This document shows positions 1 to 6,854 of a stretch of DNA of 49,245 bases, one piece after another (within the stretch, counting starts at the first letter, position 1; each line of letters begins with the position of its first letter). Where the stretch lies: the NCBI GenBank assembly GCA_002422725.1, contig DITE01000076.1:34726-83970 (forward strand), read 5' to 3'. A model generated the notes under the pieces. That model worked only from the letters and a program-made list of their open reading frames with translations. It was not told where the DNA came from and made no database searches. Both the position numbers and the translations under genes were made by a program. The stretch is from Bacteroidales bacterium UBA6192 (GTDB taxonomy: Bacteria; Bacteroidota; Bacteroidia; Bacteroidales; F082).

Positions 1-330
1 AACAAGAATTTAAAGCATGAGATTGAACAAGGCAGGTTTCGCGAAGACCTTTACCACCGCATCAGTGTAATCGTGATTCAGGTGCCTCCTTTGCGCGACA
101 GGGCAGATGATATTCCCATGTTGGTGAAGCATTTTGTGAATGAAATCTGCTATTTGCAAGGCAAACCTGTTCCGGTGTTCAGCGCGGAGGCTATGCAGGA
201 ACTTCAGCAGTATACCTGGACGGGGAATATCCGTGAATTGCACAATGCCACCGAAAGACTTGTGATTCTTGGAGGAAGCACGATTGACCGCGATGATGTG
301 ATCCGGTATGCAAAGCCCCTCAACGATTAA
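1..330 (+). CDS. sigma-54 activator, C-terminal end of AAA+ domain (5' truncated by window)
   Basis: The reading frame is open from the first base and ends at TAA 328-330. The visible 109 residues are the last third of an NtrC-type sigma-54 interaction domain: FREDLYHRISV, then PPLRDRADDIP and WTGNIRELHNATERLVIL, which are the sensor and arginine-finger-containing segments of these AAA+ proteins. Such proteins use ATP hydrolysis to open sigma-54 promoters. The protein stops soon after the AAA+ lid with KPLND and no Fis-type helix-turn-helix follows. Either it does not bind DNA itself, or it is a family member that works without a C-terminal HTH. The N-terminal input domain lies outside the window. 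The call to family is firm; the target is unknown. Confidence 0.93.
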   Translation, partial: NKNLKHEIEQGRFREDLYHRISVIVIQVPPLRDRADDIPMLVKHFVNEICYLQGKPVPVFSAEAMQELQQYTWTGNIRELHNATERLVILGGSTIDRDDVIRYAKPLND

Positions 331-353
331 TCATTACGCTTGTAAAGTTTTTA

Positions 354-384
354 TTGACAACCCATTTTAATTGTTGTAATTTTG
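354..384 (+). promoter_or_regulatory. promoter of ssrA (Bacteroidetes -33/-7 type)
   Basis: TTG at 354-356 and TAATTTTG at 377-384 are separated by 20 bases and match the Bacteroidetes primary-sigma pattern (TTTG/TTG, about 20 bases, TAnnTTTG). Transcription would start near 391, leaving a leader of about 40 bases before the mature tmRNA 5' end at 433, to be removed by RNase P. The tRNA-Ser promoter at the other end of the window has the identical -7 box. Confidence 0.75.
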
Positions 385-432
385 CCGCAAGATCAGGCAC
401 GATTTATGTGCTTGTTCTATATAATTATTCAT

Positions 433-828
433 GGGGCTGACCGGTTTTGACAGCAAGATGAGTGGTTATGTAAGCATGCCGAGCCTTGCGATGACGCTCG
501 GAAATCTTGATCGCGAACAACAATTGGCGAAAACAATTACGCTCTCGCTGCTTAATCGAAGCATAGTAGATTCAAGCTTCATTTCGTCACCAGGTGGCGG
601 AACGAGACATCCCGCAGGTGGAAATTCCTGATACCGGCCTGAGCACGGGGTGCTAATCAATTTTGGGATAGTTCTGTGAGCGCTTCGATCACAGAGCGAA
701 ATTCAGAAGATAAGATGTGGTTTAGGATGCCTGTTTCCTTGCCACATTCGAAAACCAACAGCAGGATAAGCATGTAGAAAGCTTAGTTATTCCTTGTTTG
801 GACGAGGGTTCGAATCCCTCCAGCTCCA
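433..828 (+). ncRNA. ssrA: transfer-messenger RNA (tmRNA)
   Basis: The molecule rescues stalled ribosomes by acting as alanine tRNA and then as message for a degradation tag. The 5' end GGGGCTG (433-439) pairs with CAGCTCC (821-827), giving the acceptor stem with discriminator A828. The T arm GGGTTCGAATCCC sits just before it. The tag reading frame GGC GAA AAC AAT TAC GCT CTC GCT GCT TAA lies at 526-555 and encodes GENNYALAA, the form typical of Bacteroidetes. CCA is not encoded. Its protein partner SmpB is also in this window (34474-34926, minus strand), not linked. Open frames overlapping this RNA are spurious. Confidence 0.97.
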
Positions 829-842
829 CAAAAGTGATAGTA

Positions 843-868
843 AAAAGAGGCGAAAACCTCTTTTTTTT
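843..868 (+). terminator. rho-independent terminator of ssrA
   Basis: The stem AAAAGAGG (843-850) pairs with CCTCTTTT (857-864) around a short CGAAAA loop and runs into a T tract. It begins 15 bases after the tmRNA 3' end. Confidence 0.85.
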
Positions 869-1006
869 GTAAATGAACCCCAATCAGAACCTAGAATCTT
901 TGTAAAACGTTATTATATAATAAGATATGAATTTAAAATGCTTTATTGGGAGTTTCATTCTCTTTATACTTTTTTTTTGAATAGCTGATAGATACTATTT
1001 TCTGGA

Positions 1007-1219
1007 CTATTTGGAGCTTGAATCATTTTTCTTTGGGTATTCAATTTCGTAGTTGGCGGGCCATATAGAGCAGTAAATAGTTACTCCTTCATATAAAACT
1101 TCACTATGCATGATGCCTGAAATAGTTACATCGCATGGTTTGGCATCGATACTGTCACCGGTTTTTAGTCCAGCTCTTACCAGTTCCCAAGGCAAGGTGC
1201 CTTTCAATTTGATTTTCAT
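1007..1219 (-). CDS. small protein of unknown function
   Basis: This is a 70-residue open frame starting ATG at 1219 and ending TAG at 1007. It begins MKIKLKGTLPWELVRAGLK and continues with an alternating hydrophobic pattern that suggests a small beta-rich domain, then a charged tail (KKNDSSSK). There is no signal peptide or recognisable motif, and I do not recognise the family. It lies alone in the AT-rich stretch after tmRNA, on the opposite strand, 180 bases past the terminator. It could be a gene of an old integrated element. Small size and isolation keep confidence moderate. Confidence 0.5.
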   Translation of the reverse strand: MKIKLKGTLPWELVRAGLKTGDSIDAKPCDVTISGIMHSEVLYEGVTIYCSIWPANYEIEYPKKNDSSSK

Positions 1220-1358
1220 GATTTTGATGTTTTTGAGACTTAAACAACTGTTAACACTATTTTTGGAATTGGTGATAGGAGTTCATGGGCAATATATTGA
1301 TAGTTTACAAAACATGTTGGCGCTCATTATCAAACTCTGTTTTGAAAATTCATCATGA

Positions 1359-1538
1359 TCAGAGGTCATTCTGAGCTTTTAAATCAATTTTTATGGCCCT
1401 TTCAACAGCATTGCGAACAAGATCGCTGAACTGAATCCGGTGATTCCTGCAATAAACATAGATTTCGTTCATCTGACTTTTACTGAACCGAACATGCCTT
1501 ACTACTTCAAGTTTTTCCTTAAATTGTATTGTTCTCAT
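1359..1538 (-). CDS. putative ribbon-helix-helix / MobC-like small DNA-binding protein
   Basis: This is a 59-residue frame from ATG 1538-1536 to TGA 1361-1359. It starts MRTIQFKEKLEVVRHVRFSK and continues with a helix-rich part (SQMNEIYVYCRNHRIQFSDL, then VRNAVERAIKI). A short beta strand of the form VRFS followed by two helices, the second with the pattern (L/F)SDLVRNAVERA, is typical of ribbon-helix-helix proteins, including MobC-like relaxosome accessory proteins of mobile elements. No relaxase is present nearby. The gene points away from the XRE gene at 1687, so the two share a 150-base divergent spacer. Family assignment is by pattern only. Confidence 0.5.
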   Translation of the reverse strand: MRTIQFKEKLEVVRHVRFSKSQMNEIYVYCRNHRIQFSDLVRNAVERAIKIDLKAQNDL

Positions 1539-1686
1539 AATTAGATATTTAATATTAATGATTTTGTGCTACATTTGTAATACAAATCAACAGCAAATAT
1601 ATACAAAAGTATCATTAAATATTAACATAGGTATATATAGATTATTAATAAAATTTACATACCTGTTTATATAAAAAATTAAAGTA

Positions 1687-2046
1687 TTGAAATATAACAG
1701 AATAGAAGAGTTGCGAGAAAGCCTTAGGTATTCCAAAAAGGATATTTATGATTGTCTTGGAATCACCGCAGCGGGATATGAGAAAATGATTAAGAATAAG
1801 ACCTGCACGGTTTCTTATCTTGAGAAAATTGCTGAACTTTTCCAGGTACCAATCACCATTTTTTTTGAAACTGACCATACTGATCATGCATTTGTTTCAG
1901 AGAGAAAGGGAAATTATGAGCTGAAGAATCTGGAACTTGAGAAATGTATGGCTCAAATTGAGTTGTTAAAGGAAATGTTAATCGAAAAAGATAAGCTGAT
2001 CAGTGAACTTAACCGGACTGTGGGAAGACTACTTGCGGGTAAATAA
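1687..2046 (+). CDS. XRE-type helix-turn-helix protein with coiled-coil tail
   Basis: The 119-residue frame opens with TTG at 1687; no better ATG exists upstream, so the start is uncertain. Residues 5-60 fit a lambda-repressor-like fold: LRESLRYSKKDIYDCLGI, AAGYEKMIKNKTCTVSYLEK and IAELFQVPITIFFE, with the usual spacing of helices 2 and 3. Residues about 75-115 (KNLELEKCMAQIELLKEMLI and on) are a strong coiled coil, likely for dimerisation. Such proteins are common regulators in mobile elements and toxin-antitoxin loci. It may control the divergent small gene at 1359-1538 and itself. No partner toxin is visible downstream. Confidence 0.7.
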   Translation: MKYNRIEELRESLRYSKKDIYDCLGITAAGYEKMIKNKTCTVSYLEKIAELFQVPITIFFETDHTDHAFVSERKGNYELKNLELEKCMAQIELLKEMLIEKDKLISELNRTVGRLLAGK

Positions 2047-2803
2047 GGAGTGAATCTATATAAGCTGAGTAATTAGGGGTATATCGATATCGACTGAGTG
2101 GTTGTGAAACTTTCTATTCGCATATCATCTCACAATTAATAACGAATTGTATCATCATCGCATACTGTTAAAGGCCATCAGAGCTTTAACTATAATGTAA
2201 TCATGCTTTGATTCAATGCTTTCAAATATCTGAAAATCAAGAAATATTTGCTTTCTGACTGTGCTTTTACGTTTATCTACTATGATTGCTGATGCAACTC
2301 GTTTAAGTATCTGAATTCCGGCTTAAGATGAAAGAACTTCAGAATTTTACTGTTTGTTGTTTTTCGACTTAAACAATGGCATTGTTTAAAATGATACTCT
2401 AATAGCCATAATGCCATTTGTTCACGGTATCTAAGAAACAGGAAATCAAACATATAGAGTCAATACACTTGTTGCCATATTATCATGCATGTTTAGTGGG
2501 ACTCAGCAGAACCCAAATATACTTCACGATACTGCCTGTTTCACTTCAACCTAATATTTTTTCCCGTCTACATTTTGTTAACTGTTCTGCAGTCTTGGCA
2601 AATTAGTACATTGTGCTCCTGAAACACGAAATTGTATCTTTCGGATTGACGAAGGATAGTTTAGGAAAGCTTTTGAATATACCAAAATGGAGAAAGGTAA
2701 TGGCTCCTAATTGAATAATCTATTCGGCATTATGTCATAAGTTAGTTTTGTAAGATAATGAAAAATAGATCATTACTGTACTACTGTATAGAAACACCAC
2801 AGC
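2047..2803. other. about 0.75 kb without a supportable gene
   Basis: This AT-rich stretch has stops in all frames. The longest open frame (2418-2606, 62 residues) has no motif and biased composition. A short plus-strand open stretch near 2612-2719 reads with a protein-like composition (SFGLTKDSLGKLL) and may be a remnant of a dead gene. The only other clear structure is the palindrome at 2369-2389. I read the stretch as decayed accessory DNA. Confidence 0.6.
2369..2389. repeat. perfect palindrome TTAAACAATG-G-CATTGTTTAA
   Basis: Two 10-base arms surround a single central G. No T tract follows, so it is more like a protein-binding operator than a terminator. It lies about 610 bases upstream of the predicted sigma-54 start site and 320 bases after the XRE gene. 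Confidence 0.55.
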
Positions 2804-2889
2804 TGTTGAAATATTATACAACTGACTTAAACAACACATAGTCAGATATATAAACGAAGTGTCAAAAATGAGTGTTGAAAAATGCAACA
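2804..2889 (+). promoter_or_regulatory. candidate upstream activator sites for the sigma-54 promoter
   Basis: Two inverted repeats share the half-site TGTTGAAA. One is TGTTG (2804-2808) with CAAC (2819-2822); the other is TGTTG (2873-2877) with CAACA (2885-2889). Their centres lie about 180 and 112 bases before the predicted start site, the range where NtrC-type activators bind. The likely binder is the response regulator encoded at 9424. This is inference from position and symmetry. Confidence 0.45.
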
Positions 2890-2965
2890 TATTGGGGTGT
2901 TTAAATAATTAGCACATATTTTGTAAGTAACACAAAATGAGATATATAAAATAGGTTTTATGGCT

Positions 2966-2982
2966 TTGGCATGCTTATTGCC
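2966..2982 (+). promoter_or_regulatory. sigma-54 (-24/-12) promoter of the GcvH-like/NrfD operon
   Basis: TTGGCATGCTTATTGCC has the invariant GG (2968-2969) and GC (2980-2981) separated by exactly ten bases and closely matches the sigma-54 consensus TGGCAC-N5-TTGCW. The start site would be near 2993, just before the first gene. An NtrC-type activator with a GAFTGA motif is encoded at the end of the same cluster. This position rules out translation of the first gene from an ATG at 2960. Confidence 0.8.
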
Positions 2983-3043
2983 TTCAAGTGTGCAGGAATA
3001 CACAACCATGAAAAATATTATCAAAATCGTAAATCTTAAAGCC

Positions 3044-4678
3044 ATGAAAACACTTATTCATTTTTTTGCATGCCTGCTGCTTCTTGTTGGTTTAATTTCC
3101 AACACCTATGCTGTTGGTGAACTTGTCACTGGAAACCCTGATAACCTCAAGGTAGCTGCATCTCCGGGACTTGAAAATCTGCTGACCAACTGGGAGAATA
3201 TGTACAACAGTATACATCCTTCGCAGGAGGTAAGCGCCACCAGCCAATCGGAAGCCGATTTGCTTCTGGTGAACATTTCCTTTATCAGTCAGCATCCTGA
3301 ACTGGCCAAATGGTCAATGGTTGTTGGTCGCAATGTAATTGTCCCGGTTGTTCATGCCAATAACCCATGGATCAGGCAGATTACAGAAAATGGAGTAACA
3401 TTAACTGCTCTTGCCCAACTGATCGGTAATAAGGCCAATTGGTCGGTGCTGACTGGGAACGGCAATGCCGCTGCTGTTTCGTTGATTGTTATGGATGATC
3501 AGGCGCTGATCCGCCAAACAGAAGACTTTCTGAAGGTTGGCATTGATTTGACCAAAGCAACAATTTGTGCTACTGAAGCCGATTTTCGTGACGCGATGAA
3601 GGCCAATGTAAATGCACTGGGTCTCGTTTACCTTCCGTCAATTCTGGATGGTAATGAAGCTGTATTTGCCGAAAACCTCCGTATCGTTCCTATCGATCGG
3701 AACAACAATGGTAAGCTTGAGCCAATGGAAAACTTCTACCACAGCGTTGAAAGTTTTATCAGGTCGGTATGGATTGGCAAATACCCGGTGGCTTTGACCA
3801 ACAGTATTTATGTTGTGTCTCCCGAAACCGAAGTTGCCGAAGGACACACTGCTTTCTTAAGCTGGATACTGACACAGGGACAGCGCCATCTGATCGCCAG
3901 TGGATATGCCGACCTTTCCACCTCCGAACGTCAGGCAGGACTTGCAAAGGTTAACATGCCCGAAATGAGCATTGAAACAGAAGAAACTGCTTATGCATGG
4001 CTGACCATATTGCTACTTATCATTGTTGGTATGACAGGACTTGGTTTTCTCGTCACCTGGCTTTTTCGCGATCGTCAAACAGTCAATGGTTATCAGCCCG
4101 AACCAGCCGGACTTGTCTTTAACGAAGACAGTGTTGAAACTCCAAAAGGTATTTTGTACGACAAAACCCACACCTGGGCTTTTATGGAGAACAATGGCGA
4201 GGTGAAAATAGGTATCGATGATTTTATTCAGCATCTGGCCGGGCATCAATCAAAGATCAACACTAAGACTGTAGGTGAAAAGATTACAAAAGGTGATTAT
4301 TTAATCACGGTGGTTTGCAACGGAAAACAAATGTCGTTGCGTTCACCCATTACCGGGGTGATTAAAGCAACGAATCAGGTTCTGGAAAATGGAATTGTTC
4401 CCGGCTCGGTAGTTGATAACTGGATTTATCAGATTGAACCGGCTAACTGGAAGCGCGATTCCCAGTTTATGGTCATGGCCGAACAGTATAAACTATGGAT
4501 AAAGAGTGAGTTTGCCCGCCTGCGCGATTTCATGGCATCCGCATTGAATGCACATGCCCCGCAATATGCCCACATAGCCTTGCAGGATGGTGGAGAACTT
4601 ACAGATGGAATACTGGCCGAACTTGGACCTGAAATCTGGGAAGACTTTCAGCATGGTTTCCTCGATACATCAAGATAA
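3044..4678 (+). CDS. PstS-like periplasmic binding domain fused via a membrane helix to a GcvH-like domain
   Basis: I chose ATG 3044 (544 residues) because it opens a clean signal peptide (MKTLIHFFACLLLLVGLISN); ATG 3008 is an in-frame alternative, and 2960 lies upstream of the promoter start. Residues about 25-310 resemble PstS-type solute-binding proteins (IDRNNNGKLEPMENFYHSV is the calcium-loop-like segment common in that group). Residues 319-341 form one membrane helix, placing the rest in the cytoplasm. Residues about 362-470 follow glycine-cleavage H protein (THTW, GIDD, RSPITG), but the lipoylation motif ESVKA is replaced by CNGKQ. A tail with ALQDGGEL and WEDFQHGFL is shared with the protein at 6855. 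Substrate unknown; no ABC transporter is encoded nearby. Confidence 0.85.
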   Translation: MKTLIHFFACLLLLVGLISNTYAVGELVTGNPDNLKVAASPGLENLLTNWENMYNSIHPSQEVSATSQSEADLLLVNISFISQHPELAKWSMVVGRNVIVPVVHANNPWIRQITENGVTLTALAQLIGNKANWSVLTGNGNAAAVSLIVMDDQALIRQTEDFLKVGIDLTKATICATEADFRDAMKANVNALGLVYLPSILDGNEAVFAENLRIVPIDRNNNGKLEPMENFYHSVESFIRSVWIGKYPVALTNSIYVVSPETEVAEGHTAFLSWILTQGQRHLIASGYADLSTSERQAGLAKVNMPEMSIETEETAYAWLTILLLIIVGMTGLGFLVTWLFRDRQTVNGYQPEPAGLVFNEDSVETPKGILYDKTHTWAFMENNGEVKIGIDDFIQHLAGHQSKINTKTVGEKITKGDYLITVVCNGKQMSLRSPITGVIKATNQVLENGIVPGSVVDNWIYQIEPANWKRDSQFMVMAEQYKLWIKSEFARLRDFMASALNAHAPQYAHIALQDGGELTDGILAELGPEIWEDFQHGFLDTSR

Positions 4679-4738
4679 TCAGAATATAATAGTTAATACC
4701 AGACCAAACCGAATTGTTAAACCAAATAAATAAAACGT

Positions 4739-5602
4739 ATGTCAATTAATCGAAGAACATTTTTCAAGGCAATGGGTGCGACAGCAGTTGCCTTGTCGGT
4801 GGGCAAGGAGTTGACGGCCTCCGCTGAATCTGTTGCTGAAGGTCAAAGTGAGCTCTACGGTGTGCTCTACGATGTAAACAGGTGTGTTGGTTGTCATGGA
4901 TGCGAATACGATTGTGCCGAAGCACACGGGCTTGAGTATCCCGATATTCCGAAAAAACCACCGATGCGCAAAACTGATGACACCCATCTAACTGTTGTTA
5001 ATTTTCACGAGACCTCTAAAGGCGAACTACCTACCAAAATTCAATGCATGCATTGCACACAGCCGGCCTGTGATGCAGCCTGTCTTACTCAGGCCATGCA
5101 CAAAACCGAAGAAGGCCCGGTAATCTGGCGTGAAGAAAAATGCATGGGTTGTCGCTATTGTATGATATCCTGCCCCTTCGACATTCCAAAGTTTGAATAT
5201 CATAGCACCAATCCCCGAATCATGAAATGTGATATGTGCCATGATCGCCTCAAAGAGGGAGAAACCCCAGCCTGTGTTTACAATTGTCCTGAAGAAGCAT
5301 TGATGTATGGCAAAAGAAGCGACCTGATCCGCGAAGCCCGTCAACGAATCCATGATAATCCTGAAGATTATATCGATCATATTTATGGTGAACACGAAGC
5401 AGGAGGAACATCCTGGCTCTATATCTCTCCGGTTCCTTTCGCTGAATTGGGACTAAATACCAAAGTTCAGAAACAATCCTACCCTGGTCTCACGAAAGGA
5501 TTTATTTCGAGTATAGCCCCTGTTGACATTTTATTGCCGCTGGGTCTATTGGGTATTTATGAAGCAACAAGGACCAAACCAATCACTGAGGAGGACGAAT
5601 AG
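4739..5602 (+). CDS. Tat-exported ferredoxin-like subunit with four [4Fe-4S] clusters (HybA/HmcB/NrfC type)
   Basis: The 287-residue protein begins with a twin-arginine signal (NRRTFFKAMGATAVALS), so it is folded in the cytoplasm and exported. Sixteen cysteines form four cluster motifs: C49/52/55/59, C103/106/111/115, C135/138/141/145 and C164/167/179/183. The last has the long insert typical of DMSO-reductase- and hydrogenase-associated electron-transfer subunits. A hydrophobic C-terminal stretch near 257-275 (PVDILLPLGLLGIYEA) may anchor it in the membrane, as in HybA. It should pass electrons between a periplasmic partner and the NrfD-like protein that starts two bases after its stop. No catalytic subunit gene is adjacent. 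Confidence 0.93.
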   Translation: MSINRRTFFKAMGATAVALSVGKELTASAESVAEGQSELYGVLYDVNRCVGCHGCEYDCAEAHGLEYPDIPKKPPMRKTDDTHLTVVNFHETSKGELPTKIQCMHCTQPACDAACLTQAMHKTEEGPVIWREEKCMGCRYCMISCPFDIPKFEYHSTNPRIMKCDMCHDRLKEGETPACVYNCPEEALMYGKRSDLIREARQRIHDNPEDYIDHIYGEHEAGGTSWLYISPVPFAELGLNTKVQKQSYPGLTKGFISSIAPVDILLPLGLLGIYEATRTKPITEEDE

Positions 5603-5604
5603 CC

Positions 5605-6834
5605 ATGGAGAAAGCTCAAAATGTTTTTTCAGACAACAAGGATAATAACTTATGGAAGTTCATCCTTAACGAATTAAAACCAAAAGGAAAAATCTTTACG
5701 CCCTTTAACATCATCAGTTTTCCGATTATCATTGTCGGGTTGGTGATCATCTTTATCAGGTTTCGCGACGGAATCGGAGCAGTGACCAATCTGACCCAGG
5801 AAATCCCCTGGGGCTTATGGATAGGATTCGATGTTGTAACAGGTGTAGCCTTTGCAGGAGGTGCCTATGTACTGGTCTTTATGGTCAACATACTGAATAT
5901 GAAGAAGTATCAACCTATTCTTCGTGTCACCGTGTTGAATGGTTTTCTAGCCTATCTTTTCTATTCTGCAGCATTGCTGCTCGATCTGGGGCGCCCACTG
6001 AAAATTGTCAATGTAATCATCGGCAATAATTATGGTGTTAGCTCCGTGCTCTTTCTCGTTGGCTGGCATTTTTTACTGTATATGCTTGCCTTGCTGCTCG
6101 AGTTCTCCCCGGCAGTTGCCGAATGGCTGAATGCCAGAAAACTTCGCAAAGTTTTATCAACCATTGGACTGGGAGCGGTTATTTTTGGTATTACACTTTC
6201 GGTGCTCCATCAATCGGGCATTGGTGCTCTTTACCTGATGGCAATTGATAAAATACATCCGCTGTGGTACAGTGAATACCTGCCGCTCCAGTTTGTTGTG
6301 GCCAGTGTGTTTGCAGGAATTGCGATGGTAATTCTGGAAGGTTCGATCAGCCATAAGGTGTTTTCCTACCAATTGGAATCCGACTCGCACCATCAGCACA
6401 ACAGTATATTAATTGGGCTGGCCAAAATATGCGCTGGGGCACTATTTGCTTATTTTGCTCTTATGGTGATTGTGTTTGTTCATGGAAAGGACTGGCAACA
6501 CCTCAATTCCGGCTGGGGATCCTGGTATCTGCTCGAGATGATCGGGTTTGTGATACTGCCCATGTTGCTGTTTTACTTCAGTTATCGCCACAAGAGTATT
6601 TTTTTCATCAGATTAGCGGCTATCATCACCCTTCTGGGCGTCATCCTGAACAGGATGAATGTGTCGATCATCGTTTACCGCTGGTATGATGTTGACAGGT
6701 ATGTGCCCACCTGGCAGGAATTTGTTGTGACCCTCACAATCATCTTTATTGAGATATGGGTACTTCGCTGGATTATTATGAGAATGCCTGTTTTACGTAA
6801 ACCCCCACTATGGGCTCAAGGTAACGATCATTAA
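5605..6834 (+). CDS. NrfD/HybB-type polytopic membrane subunit
   Basis: At 409 residues with about ten hydrophobic helices, this fits the NrfD/PsrC superfamily, closest in look to HybB/HmcC (IPWGLWIGFDVVTGVAFAGG near 70-90, then a helix with LDLGRPLKI). These proteins bind quinone and connect a periplasmic iron-sulfur subunit to the quinone pool. Translation is probably coupled to the upstream gene: the stop is two bases away, and an unusually strong GAGGAGG ribosome-binding site (5588-5594) lies inside the end of that gene. I infer that it forms the core of a membrane complex with its three operon neighbours. Confidence 0.93.
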   Translation: MEKAQNVFSDNKDNNLWKFILNELKPKGKIFTPFNIISFPIIIVGLVIIFIRFRDGIGAVTNLTQEIPWGLWIGFDVVTGVAFAGGAYVLVFMVNILNMKKYQPILRVTVLNGFLAYLFYSAALLLDLGRPLKIVNVIIGNNYGVSSVLFLVGWHFLLYMLALLLEFSPAVAEWLNARKLRKVLSTIGLGAVIFGITLSVLHQSGIGALYLMAIDKIHPLWYSEYLPLQFVVASVFAGIAMVILEGSISHKVFSYQLESDSHHQHNSILIGLAKICAGALFAYFALMVIVFVHGKDWQHLNSGWGSWYLLEMIGFVILPMLLFYFSYRHKSIFFIRLAAIITLLGVILNRMNVSIIVYRWYDVDRYVPTWQEFVVTLTIIFIEIWVLRWIIMRMPVLRKPPLWAQGNDH

Positions 6835-6854
6835 CCTTAATAAATAAAATAGTT

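Larger units (their letters stand above)
1237..2834. repeat. three copies of the 11-base motif GACTTAAACAA
   Basis: Identical GACTTAAACAA occurs at 1237-1247, 2366-2376 and 2824-2834, all on the plus strand within the AT-rich region between tmRNA and the sigma-54 operon. The middle copy is the left part of a palindrome (2369-2389). The copies could be regulator or recombinase half-sites, or chance in AT-rich DNA. Confidence 0.4.

Noticed and set aside
431..660. Open reading frames on both strands at 431-631 and 466-660
   Set aside because: They lie inside the tmRNA gene; only the short tag frame (526-555) is translated.
1359..1538. Firm MobC assignment for the small minus-strand protein
   Set aside because: The ribbon-helix-helix pattern is generic and there is no relaxase or oriT-like structure nearby.
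2418..2606. 62-residue plus-strand frame
   Set aside because: No motif, no ribosome site, isolated in AT-rich DNA with stops all around; read as chance.
829..2959. Second copy of the tmRNA 3' end marking an intact integrated element
   Set aside because: I looked for the GGGTTCGAATCCCTCCAGC type sequence after the gene and found none; only tRNA-Ser near 49070 shares the T-arm part.
2960..3007. Longer start (ATG 2960) for the binding-protein-GcvH gene
   Set aside because: It lies upstream of and inside the sigma-54 promoter, whose start site is near 2993, and it would bury the signal peptide behind extra residues.
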